DNA of 64,000 nt from Poriferisodalis sp965203655 (GCF_965203655.1 NZ_CBDBDD010000005.1:248001-312000); one strand, 5' to 3'; positions 26,133 to 35,073 are shown, counted from the stretch's first letter. The notes: generated by a model from the sequence alone, not told the origin. Numbers and translations are program-made.

Positions 26133-27179
26133 GTGTCTGATGCAGTCTCTGAAGCCAGCGGTCCGGTCGCCGGCATCGACCCCGAACCGGTCACGGCCTG
26201 GATGGCCGAACGAGTCGAGCTCAGCCCGCCGCTGCAGTTCGAGATCATCGCCGGCGGCCACTCCAACCTCACCTACCGAGTCAGCGACGCCGCGGGGCGC
26301 CGGTGGGTGCTGCGCCGCCCGCCGCTGGCGCACCTGCTGGCCGGGGCACACGACATGGTGCGCGAGCACCGCCTGCTGTCGTCGCTGGAGCCCACCGAGG
26401 TCCCCACGCCGCCGGTGGTGGGCCTGTGCACCGACGCCGAGGTGAACGGCGCCGACTTCTATGTGACCGACTTTGTCGACGGCACAGTGTTGCGCTCGCT
26501 TGACGATGCCGAGGCGCTGACCCCCGAGGCCCGTGGGAAGCTGAGCCGGCGGATGGTCGGGGTGCTCGCCGCCATCCACAGCACCGACTTGGAGGCGACC
26601 GGGCTCGCCACCCTCGGCCGGCCGGAGGACTACGTGGCTCGGCAGCTCCACGTTTGGCGCCGCCAGTTCAACGCCATGACCTCGCGAGACCTGCCGATCA
26701 TCGAACGCGTCCACGACGTGCTGGTGGCCTCAATCCCGCCGCAGACCGAGGCCACCCTGGTCCACGGCGACTACCGCCTCGACAACTGCCTCTCAACCGC
26801 CGACGGAGACCTGGCGGCCGTGCTGGATTGGGAGATCTCCACGCTGGGCGACCCGGTCGCGGAGCTGGGATTCCTGCTCGGCTACTGGGTCGGGGCCGAC
26901 GACGGCTTCAACCCGCTCGGCCACGACGCCACCGCTGCCGACGGCTTCTGGACCCGCGACCAGCTCACCCATGCCTACGCCGAGCTGACCGGCCGCGACG
27001 TCAGCAATATCGAATGGCACTTCGCCTTTGCGAGCTGGCGCTTGGCCTGCATCCTCGAAGGCGTGCATGCGCGCTACGTGGGCGGCGCGATCCCCGAGAT
27101 CCCACCTGAGGTGCATGAGTTCCCGCAGAGCATCGTGTCGCTGGCCGAGCGAGCCGAGTCGGTGCTGGCAAACCTCTAG
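26133..27179 (+). CDS. Phosphotransferase-family protein (APH fold, ACAD10/11-like)
   Basis: 348 residues. The aminoglycoside-phosphotransferase fold shows the nucleotide loop GGHSNLTYRVSD (about 42), the catalytic loop LVHGDYRLDNC (about 209) and the metal site VLDWEISTLGDP (about 229). Relatives in actinobacteria sit beside acyl-CoA dehydrogenases and may phosphorylate hydroxy-acyl-CoA, as shown for the ACAD10/11 kinase domain. AGGAGGG before the GTG fixes the start. It is followed after 17 bp by the LLM oxidoreductase. A second copy of the family is at 38700-39770. Antibiotic resistance is unlikely. Confidence 0.85.
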   Translation: MSDAVSEASGPVAGIDPEPVTAWMAERVELSPPLQFEIIAGGHSNLTYRVSDAAGRRWVLRRPPLAHLLAGAHDMVREHRLLSSLEPTEVPTPPVVGLCTDAEVNGADFYVTDFVDGTVLRSLDDAEALTPEARGKLSRRMVGVLAAIHSTDLEATGLATLGRPEDYVARQLHVWRRQFNAMTSRDLPIIERVHDVLVASIPPQTEATLVHGDYRLDNCLSTADGDLAAVLDWEISTLGDPVAELGFLLGYWVGADDGFNPLGHDATAADGFWTRDQLTHAYAELTGRDVSNIEWHFAFASWRLACILEGVHARYVGGAIPEIPPEVHEFPQSIVSLAERAESVLANL

Positions 27180-27196
27180 CCGCTACTCTCCCGGCC

Positions 27197-28210
27197 ATGA
27201 AGGTAGACGGCGGCCTCGGAGTCACAAGCGGATTCGACAACCTGATGGAGTCGAGTCGAGAACAAGAAGCATTGGGTTACGACGGTTTGTGGGTGCCAGA
27301 GACCAGCCACGATCCGTTCACGATGCTCCCGCTCATCGCGCACGCGACCGAGACTGTGGACCTCGGCACGAACATCGCGGTGGGCTTTGCCCGCAACCCG
27401 ATGACGCTGGCCTACAGCGCCAACGACATCCAGACGCTGTCGGAAGGGCGGTTCATCCTGGGGTTGGGCAGCCAGATCCGCCCGCACATCACCCGGCGCT
27501 TCTCGATGGAGTGGTCCAAGCCGGCGGCTCGCATGCGCGAGATGATCATGGCGATCAAGGCCATCTGGGACTGCTGGAACAACGGCGAGAAGCTGAACTT
27601 CCGCGGCGACTTCTACGAGCACACGCTGATGACGCCGTTCTTCGATCCGGGGCCGAATCCCTACGGCGCGCCACGGATGGCACTGGCCGGCGTGGGCCCG
27701 CTCATGACCGAGGTGGCGGGCGAGACCTGCGACATCTTCCTGTGCCACGGCTTCACCACCGAGAAGTACCTGCGTGAGGAGACGATCCCGGCGATCGAGC
27801 GGGGTGCGGCGCGGGCCGGCCGTGATCCCAGCGAGATCACCATCTCGGGCCCGTCGTTCATCGTGACCGGCAACACCGAAGAAGACATGGCCAAGGCCAA
27901 GGACGCCACCAAGCAGCAGGTGGCCTTCTACGGCTCCACACCCGCGTACCGGCCAGTGCTCGACTGCCATGGCTGGGGCGACATGCAGACCGAGCTGAAC
28001 GCCATGTCCAAGGAGGGTCGCTGGGTCGAGATGGCCAACCTGGTCGACGACGACATCCTCGATGCGTTCGCCGTGGTGGCCGAGCCCGAGCAGGTGGCCA
28101 CCGAGCTGAAGCGCCGCTTCGACGACGTGGTCGACCGGGTCAGCTTCTATGCCCCCTACAAGGGCGACCGCTCCCGCTGGGAGACGATCTTCAACGACCT
28201 GAAGAGCTAG
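27197..28210 (+). CDS. LLM-class F420-dependent oxidoreductase
   Basis: 337-residue TIM-barrel enzyme of the luciferase-like superfamily. Recognisable stretches are EQEALGYDGLWVPETSHDPF (about 24), LGTNIAVGFARNPMTLAYSA and LSEGRFILGLGSQIRPHITR (about 82), plus the tail ATELKRRFDDVVDRVSFYAP. This matches a mycobacterial-type F420 subfamily of unknown substrate. Flavin rather than F420 is possible. It shares a transcript with the phosphotransferase. Its last codons are duplicated just downstream in a hairpin repeat. Confidence 0.88.
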   Translation: MKVDGGLGVTSGFDNLMESSREQEALGYDGLWVPETSHDPFTMLPLIAHATETVDLGTNIAVGFARNPMTLAYSANDIQTLSEGRFILGLGSQIRPHITRRFSMEWSKPAARMREMIMAIKAIWDCWNNGEKLNFRGDFYEHTLMTPFFDPGPNPYGAPRMALAGVGPLMTEVAGETCDIFLCHGFTTEKYLREETIPAIERGAARAGRDPSEITISGPSFIVTGNTEEDMAKAKDATKQQVAFYGSTPAYRPVLDCHGWGDMQTELNAMSKEGRWVEMANLVDDDILDAFAVVAEPEQVATELKRRFDDVVDRVSFYAPYKGDRSRWETIFNDLKS

Positions 28211-28282
28211 CGCCCGCTAGCTCGAAGCGTCGTTGAAGCATCAAACACGGCAACGACCCGCAGAGCTAGCCCCCGTTGGCTC
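28192..28282. repeat. Intergenic hairpin repeat with duplicated oxidoreductase 3' end
   Basis: The gene's 3' end (28192-28223, CAACGACC...AGAGCTAGC...GCTC) recurs at 28251-28282 with about 27 of 32 bases matching. Between the copies are a perfect hairpin, GAGCTAGC/GCTAGCTC (loop GCCC, 28204-28223), and a second stem, GTCGTTG/CAACGAC. The loop of the second stem presents CATCAAACAC at 28239-28248 or within a base or two. The same decamer plus hairpins plus copied gene end is found after lexA. Confidence 0.5.
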
Positions 28283-28667
28283 AGGCGCTGAGCGGCGCGC
28301 AGTCTGAACCGCAGTTGGGGTTCGTAGCCGGGGTGGCCGGCGTCGCAGGCCGGTGCAGGACGCCATTGGTCGGCCGCAGTTCCAGCTCCAGCCCGTCGGC
28401 CCCGTCGACCGTGCGGGCCACGGCGTCCACGATCATTGAGTAACCGCCGGGCTCGTACGGCGGCCACAGCACCGAGATCGTCGGGCGCTGCGCCACGTTG
28501 GCCGCCGCCGATCGGCTGGCGCCGCACCGCAGCACCTCGCCGTCGAGCCGCATCGCCAAGTGGGCGATGTGCGGCGTGGCGTCGTCGCGCACCGTCAGCA
28601 CGTATGCAGCGTTGCCGAACTGCTCCATCTGCTTGCCGATGTCGCCGGGCTCCACGGGGATGCTCAT
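28281..28667 (-). CDS. Pyridoxamine 5'-phosphate oxidase-like (flavin/F420-binding split barrel) protein
   Basis: A 128-residue split-barrel protein. MEQFGNAAYVLTVRDDATPH, GEVLRCGASRSAAANVAQRP and TISVLWPPYEPGGYSMIVDA follow the fold of small PNPOx-like proteins that bind FMN or F420. The ATG at 28667 (MSIPVEPG) is preferred over the upstream ATG. The C-terminal 25 residues are Pro/Thr-rich with two Cys. It is convergent with the LLM gene. An F420 link is suggested by that neighbour only. Confidence 0.7.
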   Translation of the reverse strand: MSIPVEPGDIGKQMEQFGNAAYVLTVRDDATPHIAHLAMRLDGEVLRCGASRSAAANVAQRPTISVLWPPYEPGGYSMIVDAVARTVDGADGLELELRPTNGVLHRPATPATPATNPNCGSDCAPLSA

Positions 28668-28767
28668 GTGCCCGACGATATGCCCGCCCCGCACCGTTCG
28701 CGCGCCGGATCGGCCCCTCGATCCACTCTCAGTTCTGAGCAGCGCGCTGGTATCGTCGTGAGGCCTC

Positions 28768-28840
28768 GGGGCTATAGCTCAGTTGGTAGAGCGCTTCCAT
28801 GGCATGGAAGAGGTCAGGGGTTCAATTCCCCTTAGCTCCA
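28768..28840 (+). tRNA. tRNA-Ala (anticodon GGC)
   Basis: A 73-nt cloverleaf: acceptor GGGGCTA/TAGCTCC, D stem GCTC/GAGC with loop AGTTGGTA, anticodon stem CTTCC/GGAAG around ATGGCAT (anticodon GGC), T stem AGGGG/CCCCT with TTCAATT, discriminator A. CCA is not encoded. The 3' end is a typical integration target, but no integrase or flanking repeat is visible; the next gene is a toxin-antitoxin pair. Confidence 0.97.
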
Positions 28841-28913
28841 CGCTCCAGCCGAAGGTGGATCTCGCGTTGGCCAAGAGAGGGACGCAGAATCCGGGCAAGT
28901 GATTGCTACAGCC

Positions 28914-29330
28914 TCAGGTCCAGGGGTTGACCACCTCGACGCCGCACCCCTCGAAGTCGTTCACATTTCTCGTAGTGACTGACGCACCGATCGACCGAGC
29001 GATGGCGGCGATCTGACAGTCGGCATGGCTGATCGGATGGCCGCTGGACCGACGTGCGGCGGCTATCGCCGCGTACATGCGTGCTGCGTCGCTATCGAAC
29101 GGCAGGACGCGTCCTGCCAAGAGCACATCGAACGCTTGGTCAGCCGCGGCAGCCAAACCACGCTGCTTTTCGCCTTCCGGCAAGATGGCGATGCCCGTAC
29201 GGATCTCCGCCTCGGTCACATCTGTGACGTAGAGGTTGTCGCTCGGCTGGCGGTCGATCCACTCCACGACGCCGATATGCGGCTGCACGCGCATGATCTC
29301 AGAAACGACGTTCGTGTCGAGAATGAACAC
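28914..29330 (-). CDS. vapC: PIN-domain toxin of the VapC/FitB type
   Basis: A 138-residue ribonuclease toxin. Acidic active-site positions are visible: LDTNVVSE near residue 4, VTEAEIRTGI near 42, HADCQIAAIA near 104 and TRNVNDFEGCGVEV near 119. The start is GTG 29330 (VFILDTNVVSE), because family members begin right at this strand and GAGGA lies eight bases before it. A TTG at 29345 overlapping the antitoxin stop is the alternative. Its activity is presumably blocked by the upstream ribbon-helix-helix partner. Confidence 0.88.
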   Translation of the reverse strand: MFILDTNVVSEIMRVQPHIGVVEWIDRQPSDNLYVTDVTEAEIRTGIAILPEGEKQRGLAAAADQAFDVLLAGRVLPFDSDAARMYAAIAAARRSSGHPISHADCQIAAIARSIGASVTTRNVNDFEGCGVEVVNPWT

Positions 29331-29341
29331 CGCTGCCGTCC

Positions 29342-29587
29342 TCAATCGAAGTCAGGAACTTCGCGCATCGGCTCTCTGGGCGGGACCTGCAGAAGTTCGA
29401 CTTCGAAGGGTCGGAAGAGTTCATGGATGGCGGTGCCCAGATCTCCCGACGAGGCGGTTTCGTCATCCAATGCCGCCGCGAGGATGTCACGGGCCTCTTG
29501 CTCCATGGAACAACCGTGCTCAGCTGCTCGAATGCGCAATCGCCGTTTCACTCGCTCATCAAGATTCCGAACCGTGATGCTTGCCAT
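29342..29587 (-). CDS. fitA: FitA-type ribbon-helix-helix antitoxin
   Basis: 81 residues. MASITVRNLDERVKRRLRIR with AAEHGCSMEQEARDILAAAL is the ribbon-helix-helix DNA-binding fold of FitA. The C-terminal tail (FRPFEVELLQVPPREPMREV) is the toxin-wrapping region. It lies just upstream of the toxin and is co-transcribed with it. A perfect palindrome 34 bp before its start is the likely operator for the FitAB complex. Confidence 0.88.
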   Translation of the reverse strand: MASITVRNLDERVKRRLRIRAAEHGCSMEQEARDILAAALDDETASSGDLGTAIHELFRPFEVELLQVPPREPMREVPDFD

Positions 29588-29620
29588 CGGGCCTCCCGCA
29601 CCTTTTCAGTAGTCAGTGTA

Positions 29621-29638
29621 TGCAATGACAGCATTGCA
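29621..29638. promoter_or_regulatory. Probable FitAB operator
   Basis: TGCAATG (29621-29627) and CATTGCA (29632-29638) form a perfect inverted repeat with a 4-bp spacer. It sits 34 bp upstream of the antitoxin start in a locally AT-rich spot, the expected place for autorepression by the toxin-antitoxin complex. Confidence 0.65.
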
Positions 29639-29719
29639 ATCAGCACTGCGCCGTCACGGATGCGTTCGGCTCCCGAACCCTCGGCGACCGGCAGCCGCGA
29701 TAGCTCCCAGCGAAGCATC

Positions 29720-30553
29720 TCAGCCCTCCCCCGCCGCTGACGCTGCTTGGTGGCGGGTGATGCGGGCCACTGCGATGGTGGTGTTGTCGATCAGGCCAGC
29801 GAATTGGGCAGTGTCCATCAGCGTGTCGGCCGCGGCGTCGGCGGAGCCCCGATGGTCGGGCGGCAACGCGAAGCCGAGGCTCAAGTCATCGGGATCATCG
29901 CCGAACCAGCCTCGGTCGTGAGCCATCAAAACCGGGTCGAACAGCCCGTCGCTTGCGAGCACCACCAGCAGCCCTTGGTTGCCGATCCAGCCATCGACTC
30001 GCTCGGCGGGCACGTCGTCGCTGAGGCTTTCGAGATGTCCCGGCGGCAGCTCGTAGCTGCCGCCGCGGCTGGCGCGGAACATGCCGATGCCGCGGCTGAC
30101 GAATCCCATCGGGCCGCCGTGAGGCGTGCTGTGCCAGCCCGGCCCGGCCGAAACCGGCACCAGAAACGCCATCGAATCGCCCACCCACGACACCAACAGG
30201 CCGCTTTCGGGAGTCCACGCAGCAACCACCAACGTTGTCAATGCGATTACTGACGACAGATCCTCGTCGGGGCTTCTCATCTCCGGATGCAGCGCCCACG
30301 CCGCCGCGTTGGCCGCACCGAACGCCTCCGCCATCTCGGCGGGGCTGCTGATCCGTTCCGGCAACGCATCCACCGCCGCCTGCGCCGCTTCGTCGCCGAA
30401 CGGGTGACCGCCCAGTCCGTCTGCCACCGCCATCAACCATGACCCGTCGCCGTTCACGACTGTGCGAACGCGATCCTCCTGCCGATCCCGAGGACCGACT
30501 TCGCGCCGTGTCGCGATGTCAGTCGAGACGGGGGCTTGGGAGCTCTTGGGCAT
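29720..30553 (-). CDS. PP2C-family Ser/Thr protein phosphatase
   Basis: 277 residues with the PP2C metal motifs: GPRDRQEDRV near 21, LMAVADGLGGHPFGDEA near 40, SWVGDS near 123, LVVLASDGLFDP near 190 and DNTTIAVARI near the end. These bind two Mn/Mg ions. No membrane segment is seen, so it is cytoplasmic. Such phosphatases oppose Ser/Thr kinases, but no active kinase is in the window. It is divergent from the crotonase gene. Confidence 0.88.
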   Translation of the reverse strand: MPKSSQAPVSTDIATRREVGPRDRQEDRVRTVVNGDGSWLMAVADGLGGHPFGDEAAQAAVDALPERISSPAEMAEAFGAANAAAWALHPEMRSPDEDLSSVIALTTLVVAAWTPESGLLVSWVGDSMAFLVPVSAGPGWHSTPHGGPMGFVSRGIGMFRASRGGSYELPPGHLESLSDDVPAERVDGWIGNQGLLVVLASDGLFDPVLMAHDRGWFGDDPDDLSLGFALPPDHRGSADAAADTLMDTAQFAGLIDNTTIAVARITRHQAASAAGEG

Positions 30554-30664
30554 GGCCGTGTTCCGATCAGGATCGCCTCAACGACCGTACTGAGGTGTTT
30601 CGGCCCCAGCAGCATGGTTTTCGAAGTTCTGCGGGGACAGCCGAGCGTCGGGCAGACTTGGCTC

Positions 30665-31426
30665 ATGTCCGACCATGTCCGGCTCGAGATAGACGGCGCC
30701 GTCGCCGTGGTCACGATGGCCAAGCCACCGCACAACCTGCTCAACGGCGCCTTCATCGGCCAGCTGATCGGGGCCTTCGAGAGCGCAGCAGACGCCGGTG
30801 GCCGCGCGATCCTGCTCCGCAGCGAGATGAAGCACTTCTCCGCCGGCGCCGACGTCGACGGGTTCGGATCGGAAGAAGGCCGTGCCCAGGACGCGGCCGC
30901 CGTCCTCGAACGACTCGAAGGCGTGCCGCTTCCCACCATCGCCGCCGTCGGGGGCCTCGCGCTCGGCGGCGGATTCGAGGTCGCCTTGGCCTGCGATTTC
31001 ATCATCTGCGGGGCGTCGGCCCGGCTCGGACTCGTGGAAGCCACCCTGGGCCTGATGCCGTTGCTCGGCGGAGTGCAACGCGTCGTAGATCGAGCCGGCG
31101 CCAGCCGCGGCAAAGAGATCGCAATGTTCGCTCGCCGCCACGATCCTGTGCTGCTCGAGAAGTGGGGCATCGTGAACGTCGTGGTGGAAGACGACGAACT
31201 CGAGAACGCGTCTCTGTCGTGGGCCCGCCAGCTGGCGACGGGCCCGAACGTCTCCTACGCCGCCATCAAACGCCTAGCTGCTATCACCACCAGCGAGGGT
31301 GTGCGAGCCGCTGATGTGGTCCAGGACGAGGCCGCGAAGCCCGTGTGGGCCTCAGAAGACCTCCAGACCGGCATGACCGCTTTCGCCGAGACCGGTCCCG
31401 GCACCGCCATCTTCCAGGGCCGATGA
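30665..31426 (+). CDS. Enoyl-CoA hydratase/isomerase family protein
   Basis: 253 residues from ATG 30665. The crotonase fold has two oxyanion-hole segments, EMKHFSAGADVDGFGSEE (about 55) and GGLALGGGFEVALACDFIIC (about 98), then LGLVEATLGLMPLLGGVQRV, where the Glu of hydratases is expected. It begins an acyl-CoA operon: its stop overlaps the CoA-transferase start (ATGA). The frame is open upstream, but that part is shadow sequence. Which acyl-CoA it hydrates or isomerises cannot be said. Confidence 0.88.
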   Translation: MSDHVRLEIDGAVAVVTMAKPPHNLLNGAFIGQLIGAFESAADAGGRAILLRSEMKHFSAGADVDGFGSEEGRAQDAAAVLERLEGVPLPTIAAVGGLALGGGFEVALACDFIICGASARLGLVEATLGLMPLLGGVQRVVDRAGASRGKEIAMFARRHDPVLLEKWGIVNVVVEDDELENASLSWARQLATGPNVSYAAIKRLAAITTSEGVRAADVVQDEAAKPVWASEDLQTGMTAFAETGPGTAIFQGR

Positions 31427-32646
31427 CCGCCCCGCTGGACGGCGTCAAGATCGTCGACTTCACCCGGGTGCTCGCCGGCCCCCATTGCACCAAGCAACTG
31501 CGCGACCTGGGCGCATCGGTGGTCAAGATCGAGCCCCCCGCACCGGACACGGGCCGAAGCGGCCAGCCCCACGTCGGACCGATGTCGCTCTACTTCGCCC
31601 AGCAGAACAGCGGCAAGCGCGCCATCAGCCTCGACCTCAACTTCGTCGAAGCCCAGGACATCGTGCGCCAGCTGGTGGCCGAGGCCGACATCGTGGTGGA
31701 GAACTTCCGGCCCGGCACGCTCGACGGCTTCGGCCTCGGATACCAGGATCTTCTCGCCGTCAACCCGACGCTGATCATGGTGTCGATCAGCGGATACGGC
31801 CAGACCGGTCCGTGGCGCAACCGGCCGGCGTTCGCCCCGACGGTGCAGGCCGAGTCGGGGTTCACAGAGATCATCTCGCGCCACTATGGCGACACGCTGA
31901 CCTCGGTCGAGAACGACGCGTACAACCACGCCGACGTCTACACCGGCCTCCAGGGCGTGATCGCCACGCTGGCCGCGCTGGCGCACCGCGACCGCACCGG
32001 CGAAGGGCAACACGTCGACGTGGCCATGGTGCACTCGATGCTCGCTGTCAACGACCGCGTGAGCTACGAGCTGTCGGACATCGACGTCGAAGGAGAACCG
32101 CTGGCCCTCAGCGCGCCTGAATCGCCGGTGTTCGAGCTCCCCGACGGCCAGCTCATCACGATTGCGGCCAGCCCCGTCGCCACGTTCGTGTTCCAGCGCT
32201 ATTGCGCCATGATGCGCCGCAACGACCTGCTGCTCGACATCCGGTTCATCACCCCCGAATTCCGGCGCGAGAACTGGGCCGAGCTGCATGCCGAGATCCG
32301 CGATTGGGTGCTGACGTTCCGCACCATCGAAGAGCTCGAGGCCCAGGTCAGTGAGGCTGGGCTAGCGGTGGGCACCATCCGCACGGTGTCGGAGATCGCC
32401 GAGTCCGAGTGGGCCACCGAGCGTGGAGCCATCCGCGAGGTGGACGACCGTGCCGGGGGCACCGCTCGCGTCCCATCGCCGCCCTGGAAGTTCAGCGCGG
32501 GCGAGCTTCCCCCCGCAGGCCTGGCGCCGTTCCAGGGCGAGCACAACCGCGAGGTCCTGGCGGAGCTGGGGCTGTCCGACGAACAGATCGACAAGTTGCA
32601 CGACACCGGCGTGATGATCGACGGCGTGCCATCGGGCCTCAGCTGA
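31423..32646 (+). CDS. CaiB/BaiF family III CoA-transferase
   Basis: 407 residues from ATG 31423. It moves CoA between carboxylic acids. PLDGVKIVDFTRVLAGPHCT starts the fold, followed by LRDLGASVVKIEPPAPDTGR, GKRAISLDLN and the region NHADVYTGLQGVIATLAAL, whose Asp fits the catalytic carboxylate. The 3' part has WATERGAIREVDDRAGGTAR and the end motif LGLSDEQIDKLHDTGVM. It is coupled to the crotonase and followed by a convergent acyl-CoA dehydrogenase. Confidence 0.92.
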   Translation: MTAPLDGVKIVDFTRVLAGPHCTKQLRDLGASVVKIEPPAPDTGRSGQPHVGPMSLYFAQQNSGKRAISLDLNFVEAQDIVRQLVAEADIVVENFRPGTLDGFGLGYQDLLAVNPTLIMVSISGYGQTGPWRNRPAFAPTVQAESGFTEIISRHYGDTLTSVENDAYNHADVYTGLQGVIATLAALAHRDRTGEGQHVDVAMVHSMLAVNDRVSYELSDIDVEGEPLALSAPESPVFELPDGQLITIAASPVATFVFQRYCAMMRRNDLLLDIRFITPEFRRENWAELHAEIRDWVLTFRTIEELEAQVSEAGLAVGTIRTVSEIAESEWATERGAIREVDDRAGGTARVPSPPWKFSAGELPPAGLAPFQGEHNREVLAELGLSDEQIDKLHDTGVMIDGVPSGLS

Positions 32647-32686
32647 CCGGCGAAGCGGCGGCCCGCAGCGGCGTGGCGATCACGTC

Positions 32687-33892
32687 CTACTGGTCGGGGA
32701 GTTCGCTGAACGCCAGACCCCGGGTTGGATCAGGTTCCTTGGGAAGACCGAGCTCGCGCTCGCCGATGAGGTTGCGCTGGATCTCGTCGGTACCGCCGGC
32801 TATGGCCATGCCCTGGGCGAACAGTGCCGTCTTCAGGAAGTGGCCGCCGTCGGGCTGATCGTCGCGGCCGAGCTGTGCGGGCATGCCCTTGCCGGAGAAG
32901 CCCAGATCACGCAGGGTGCGGCACAACAGCGAGTTGGCAAGCTTGCCGAGCGACGGATTCACCTGTCTGGCGCCGTTCCAGTCCAGGACGGCTCGTTCGA
33001 TGTGTGCGTTGGCCAACGCCTGTCGCAGCAGCGGATCGGTTCGATCTTCGTCGTCGAGCAACGATCGGACGACCCGGTCTTTCATGGCGCCTGTGGTGTA
33101 GCTGAAACCCGAGATGCCGGTGCTGGTGGCCTGCTCATGCTGGACCACCCCGACAGGCGCCGAGAGGTCGACGTTGTTGACGACGTCGCCGCCACCGTCG
33201 TGGCCCACGGCATCGAGCTCGCGCTCGACGGCCAGCATCGTCATGGCCGCCCGCCAGCCGTTGTTCAGCCCGCCGATCGCATCGTCGTGACGCACGCGGG
33301 CGTTGTCCATGAAGACCTCGTTGAACTCGCAATCACCGGTCATGTCTCGCAAGGGGCGAACCTCGATGCCGGGCTGGCCCATGTCGATGCAGAAGAACGA
33401 GATGCCCTGGTGCTTGGTCACGTCGGGGTCGGTGCGCGCCATCACGACGGCCCGATCGGCCGTGTGAGCGGCAGTGGTCCAGACCTTCTGGCCGTTGATG
33501 ATCCACTCGTCGCCATCTCGCTCGGCGGTGGTCCGCAGCCCTGCTAGGTCCGATCCGGCGCCGGGCTCGGAGAAGAGCTGACACCAGAGCTCTTCACCTG
33601 TGGCGATCTTCGGCAGGTAGCGATCGAGGAGCAGGTCGGGACCGTGTTCGAACAGTGTGGGCGCCACCAGCGTCACCGACACCCCGTTCGGAGGCCCGAA
33701 CGCCCCGACGTCATCTCGGGCGCGATCGGCTTCGGTGGCTTCGACGTGGCTGAGGCCGCGACCGAACCGATCGGCCGGCCAGAACGGGTAGCCCCATCCG
33801 GACTCGGCGATGAGCCGCCACCAGTCCCCCACGGGCATCTCGGCATCCCAGTGAGTCGAGTACCACTCGTGCGCTTCGTCGTAGACCGTCAT
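32687..33892 (-). CDS. Acyl-CoA dehydrogenase
   Basis: 401 residues from ATG 33892 (MTVYDEAHEWYS). FAD-dependent alpha,beta-dehydrogenase. Visible signatures are WCQLFSEPGAGSDLAGLRTT (about 106), EWIINGQKVWTTAAHTADRA, FNEVFMDNARV and the C-terminal GGTDEIQRNLIGERELGLPK. The active-site Glu could not be placed by eye. The missing extreme N-terminal helices give a slightly compact protein. The substrate is probably part of the same catabolic set as the crotonase and CoA-transferase. Confidence 0.9.
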   Translation of the reverse strand: MTVYDEAHEWYSTHWDAEMPVGDWWRLIAESGWGYPFWPADRFGRGLSHVEATEADRARDDVGAFGPPNGVSVTLVAPTLFEHGPDLLLDRYLPKIATGEELWCQLFSEPGAGSDLAGLRTTAERDGDEWIINGQKVWTTAAHTADRAVVMARTDPDVTKHQGISFFCIDMGQPGIEVRPLRDMTGDCEFNEVFMDNARVRHDDAIGGLNNGWRAAMTMLAVERELDAVGHDGGGDVVNNVDLSAPVGVVQHEQATSTGISGFSYTTGAMKDRVVRSLLDDEDRTDPLLRQALANAHIERAVLDWNGARQVNPSLGKLANSLLCRTLRDLGFSGKGMPAQLGRDDQPDGGHFLKTALFAQGMAIAGGTDEIQRNLIGERELGLPKEPDPTRGLAFSELPDQ

Positions 33893-33938
33893 GTTCGAGC
33901 CTGCCCGTCCCCGCGGCCTCCGCTGAGACACTAGTGCC

Positions 33939-35073
33939 GTGGCGTTAGTCGGGATCTTGGGCGCGGGCCTCAGCGGCGTGGTGATGGGCATCCAGCTCAA
34001 GCGTCTGGGCATCGACGACTTCGTCGTCTATGAGAAGCAGTCCGATGTCGGCGGGACGTGGCTGCGCAACACCTACCCCGGACTGCACTGCGACCTCCCG
34101 TCGCACATCTACTGCTACAGCTTCGAGCCCAACCCCGACTTCTCGATGGTGTTCTCCGGCCAACCCGAGATTCAGGCCTACATCAGGTCGTGCGCCGAGA
34201 AGTACGGCATCGCCGACCACATCCGGCTCAACACCACCGTCGAACGGGCATCGTGGCAGCCTGAGGACACCTGCTGGGAACTCGAGTTGGCAGAGGGCGA
34301 ACGACTCCGCCACCGCTTCGTCGTCTCAGCCACCGGCGGCCTCACCGAACCCCACTACCCCACCCTCGACGGCTTCGACTCCTTCGAAGGCCTGGTGTGG
34401 CACGCCGGGTCGTGGCGCCACGACGTCGAACTCGCCGGGCGTCGGGTCGCGGTGGTGGGCAGCGCAGCGGCCGCGGTGCAGGTCGTTCCCGAGGTGGCGA
34501 AGGACGCGGCCGAGGTCTTCGTGTACTCGCGCACGCCCAACTGGGTTCGCCCTCGCCGCAACCGCTTCTACACCGATGAGGAGAAGGCGGAACTGGCCAC
34601 CGACGAGGGTTGGCACCGTGCTCGGCGCCAGCAGTACCGCGACACCATGCTGTGGCAACGGGCGTTCGAGAAGAAGACCGATGCCATCGAGGAGCTGCGC
34701 GCTGAGGTCATGGACCAGATGCACGCTGCGATCTCCGATCCCGACACGATCGCCGCACTGACACCCTCGTTCGACCCGGGGTGCAAACGCATCCTGGTCT
34801 CCGACGACTACTACCCCGCCCTGGCGCTGGATCACGTGACGCTCGTTCCGCACGGCGTCACCGCGCTGACCCCGAGCGGCGTGGTCAGCGCCGACGGCAC
34901 CGAGGTCGATGTCGACATCGTCATCTTCTGCATCGGGTACAAGCTGGGCGGGCGACTGCCCCGGCTGGTACCGCGACCGCAACGGTCGCATCCTGCCGTT
35001 CTTCCCCGGCAGCTGGGCCCGCTTCCGTCGCGAGATGCGCGACCTTCACCTCGATGCGTTCGAGGTGCGCTGA
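33939..35073 (+). pseudogene. Flavin-containing (Baeyer-Villiger-type) monooxygenase, frameshifted and internally deleted
   Basis: The N-terminal part is intact: FAD motif GILGAGLSGVVMG (5-17), KQSDVGGTWLRNTYPGLHCD with the family GGTW, YCYSFEPNPDFSM, and the second Rossmann loop VAVVGSAAAAVQVVPEVAKD. It reads well to VDVDIVIFCIGYKLGG (about 335). There the C-terminal 100 or so residues are missing, and the typical end WYRDRNGRILPFFPGSW...RREMRD continues in the +1 frame from 34957 to a TGA at 35071. The annotated frame ends in random sequence at 35102. Baeyer-Villiger monooxygenases are about 490 residues. An assembly error could mimic this. Confidence 0.8.

Noticed and set aside
28768..28840. 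tRNA-Ala as the attachment site of an integrated element
   Set aside because: No integrase, no repeated tRNA end and no compositional break were seen nearby.
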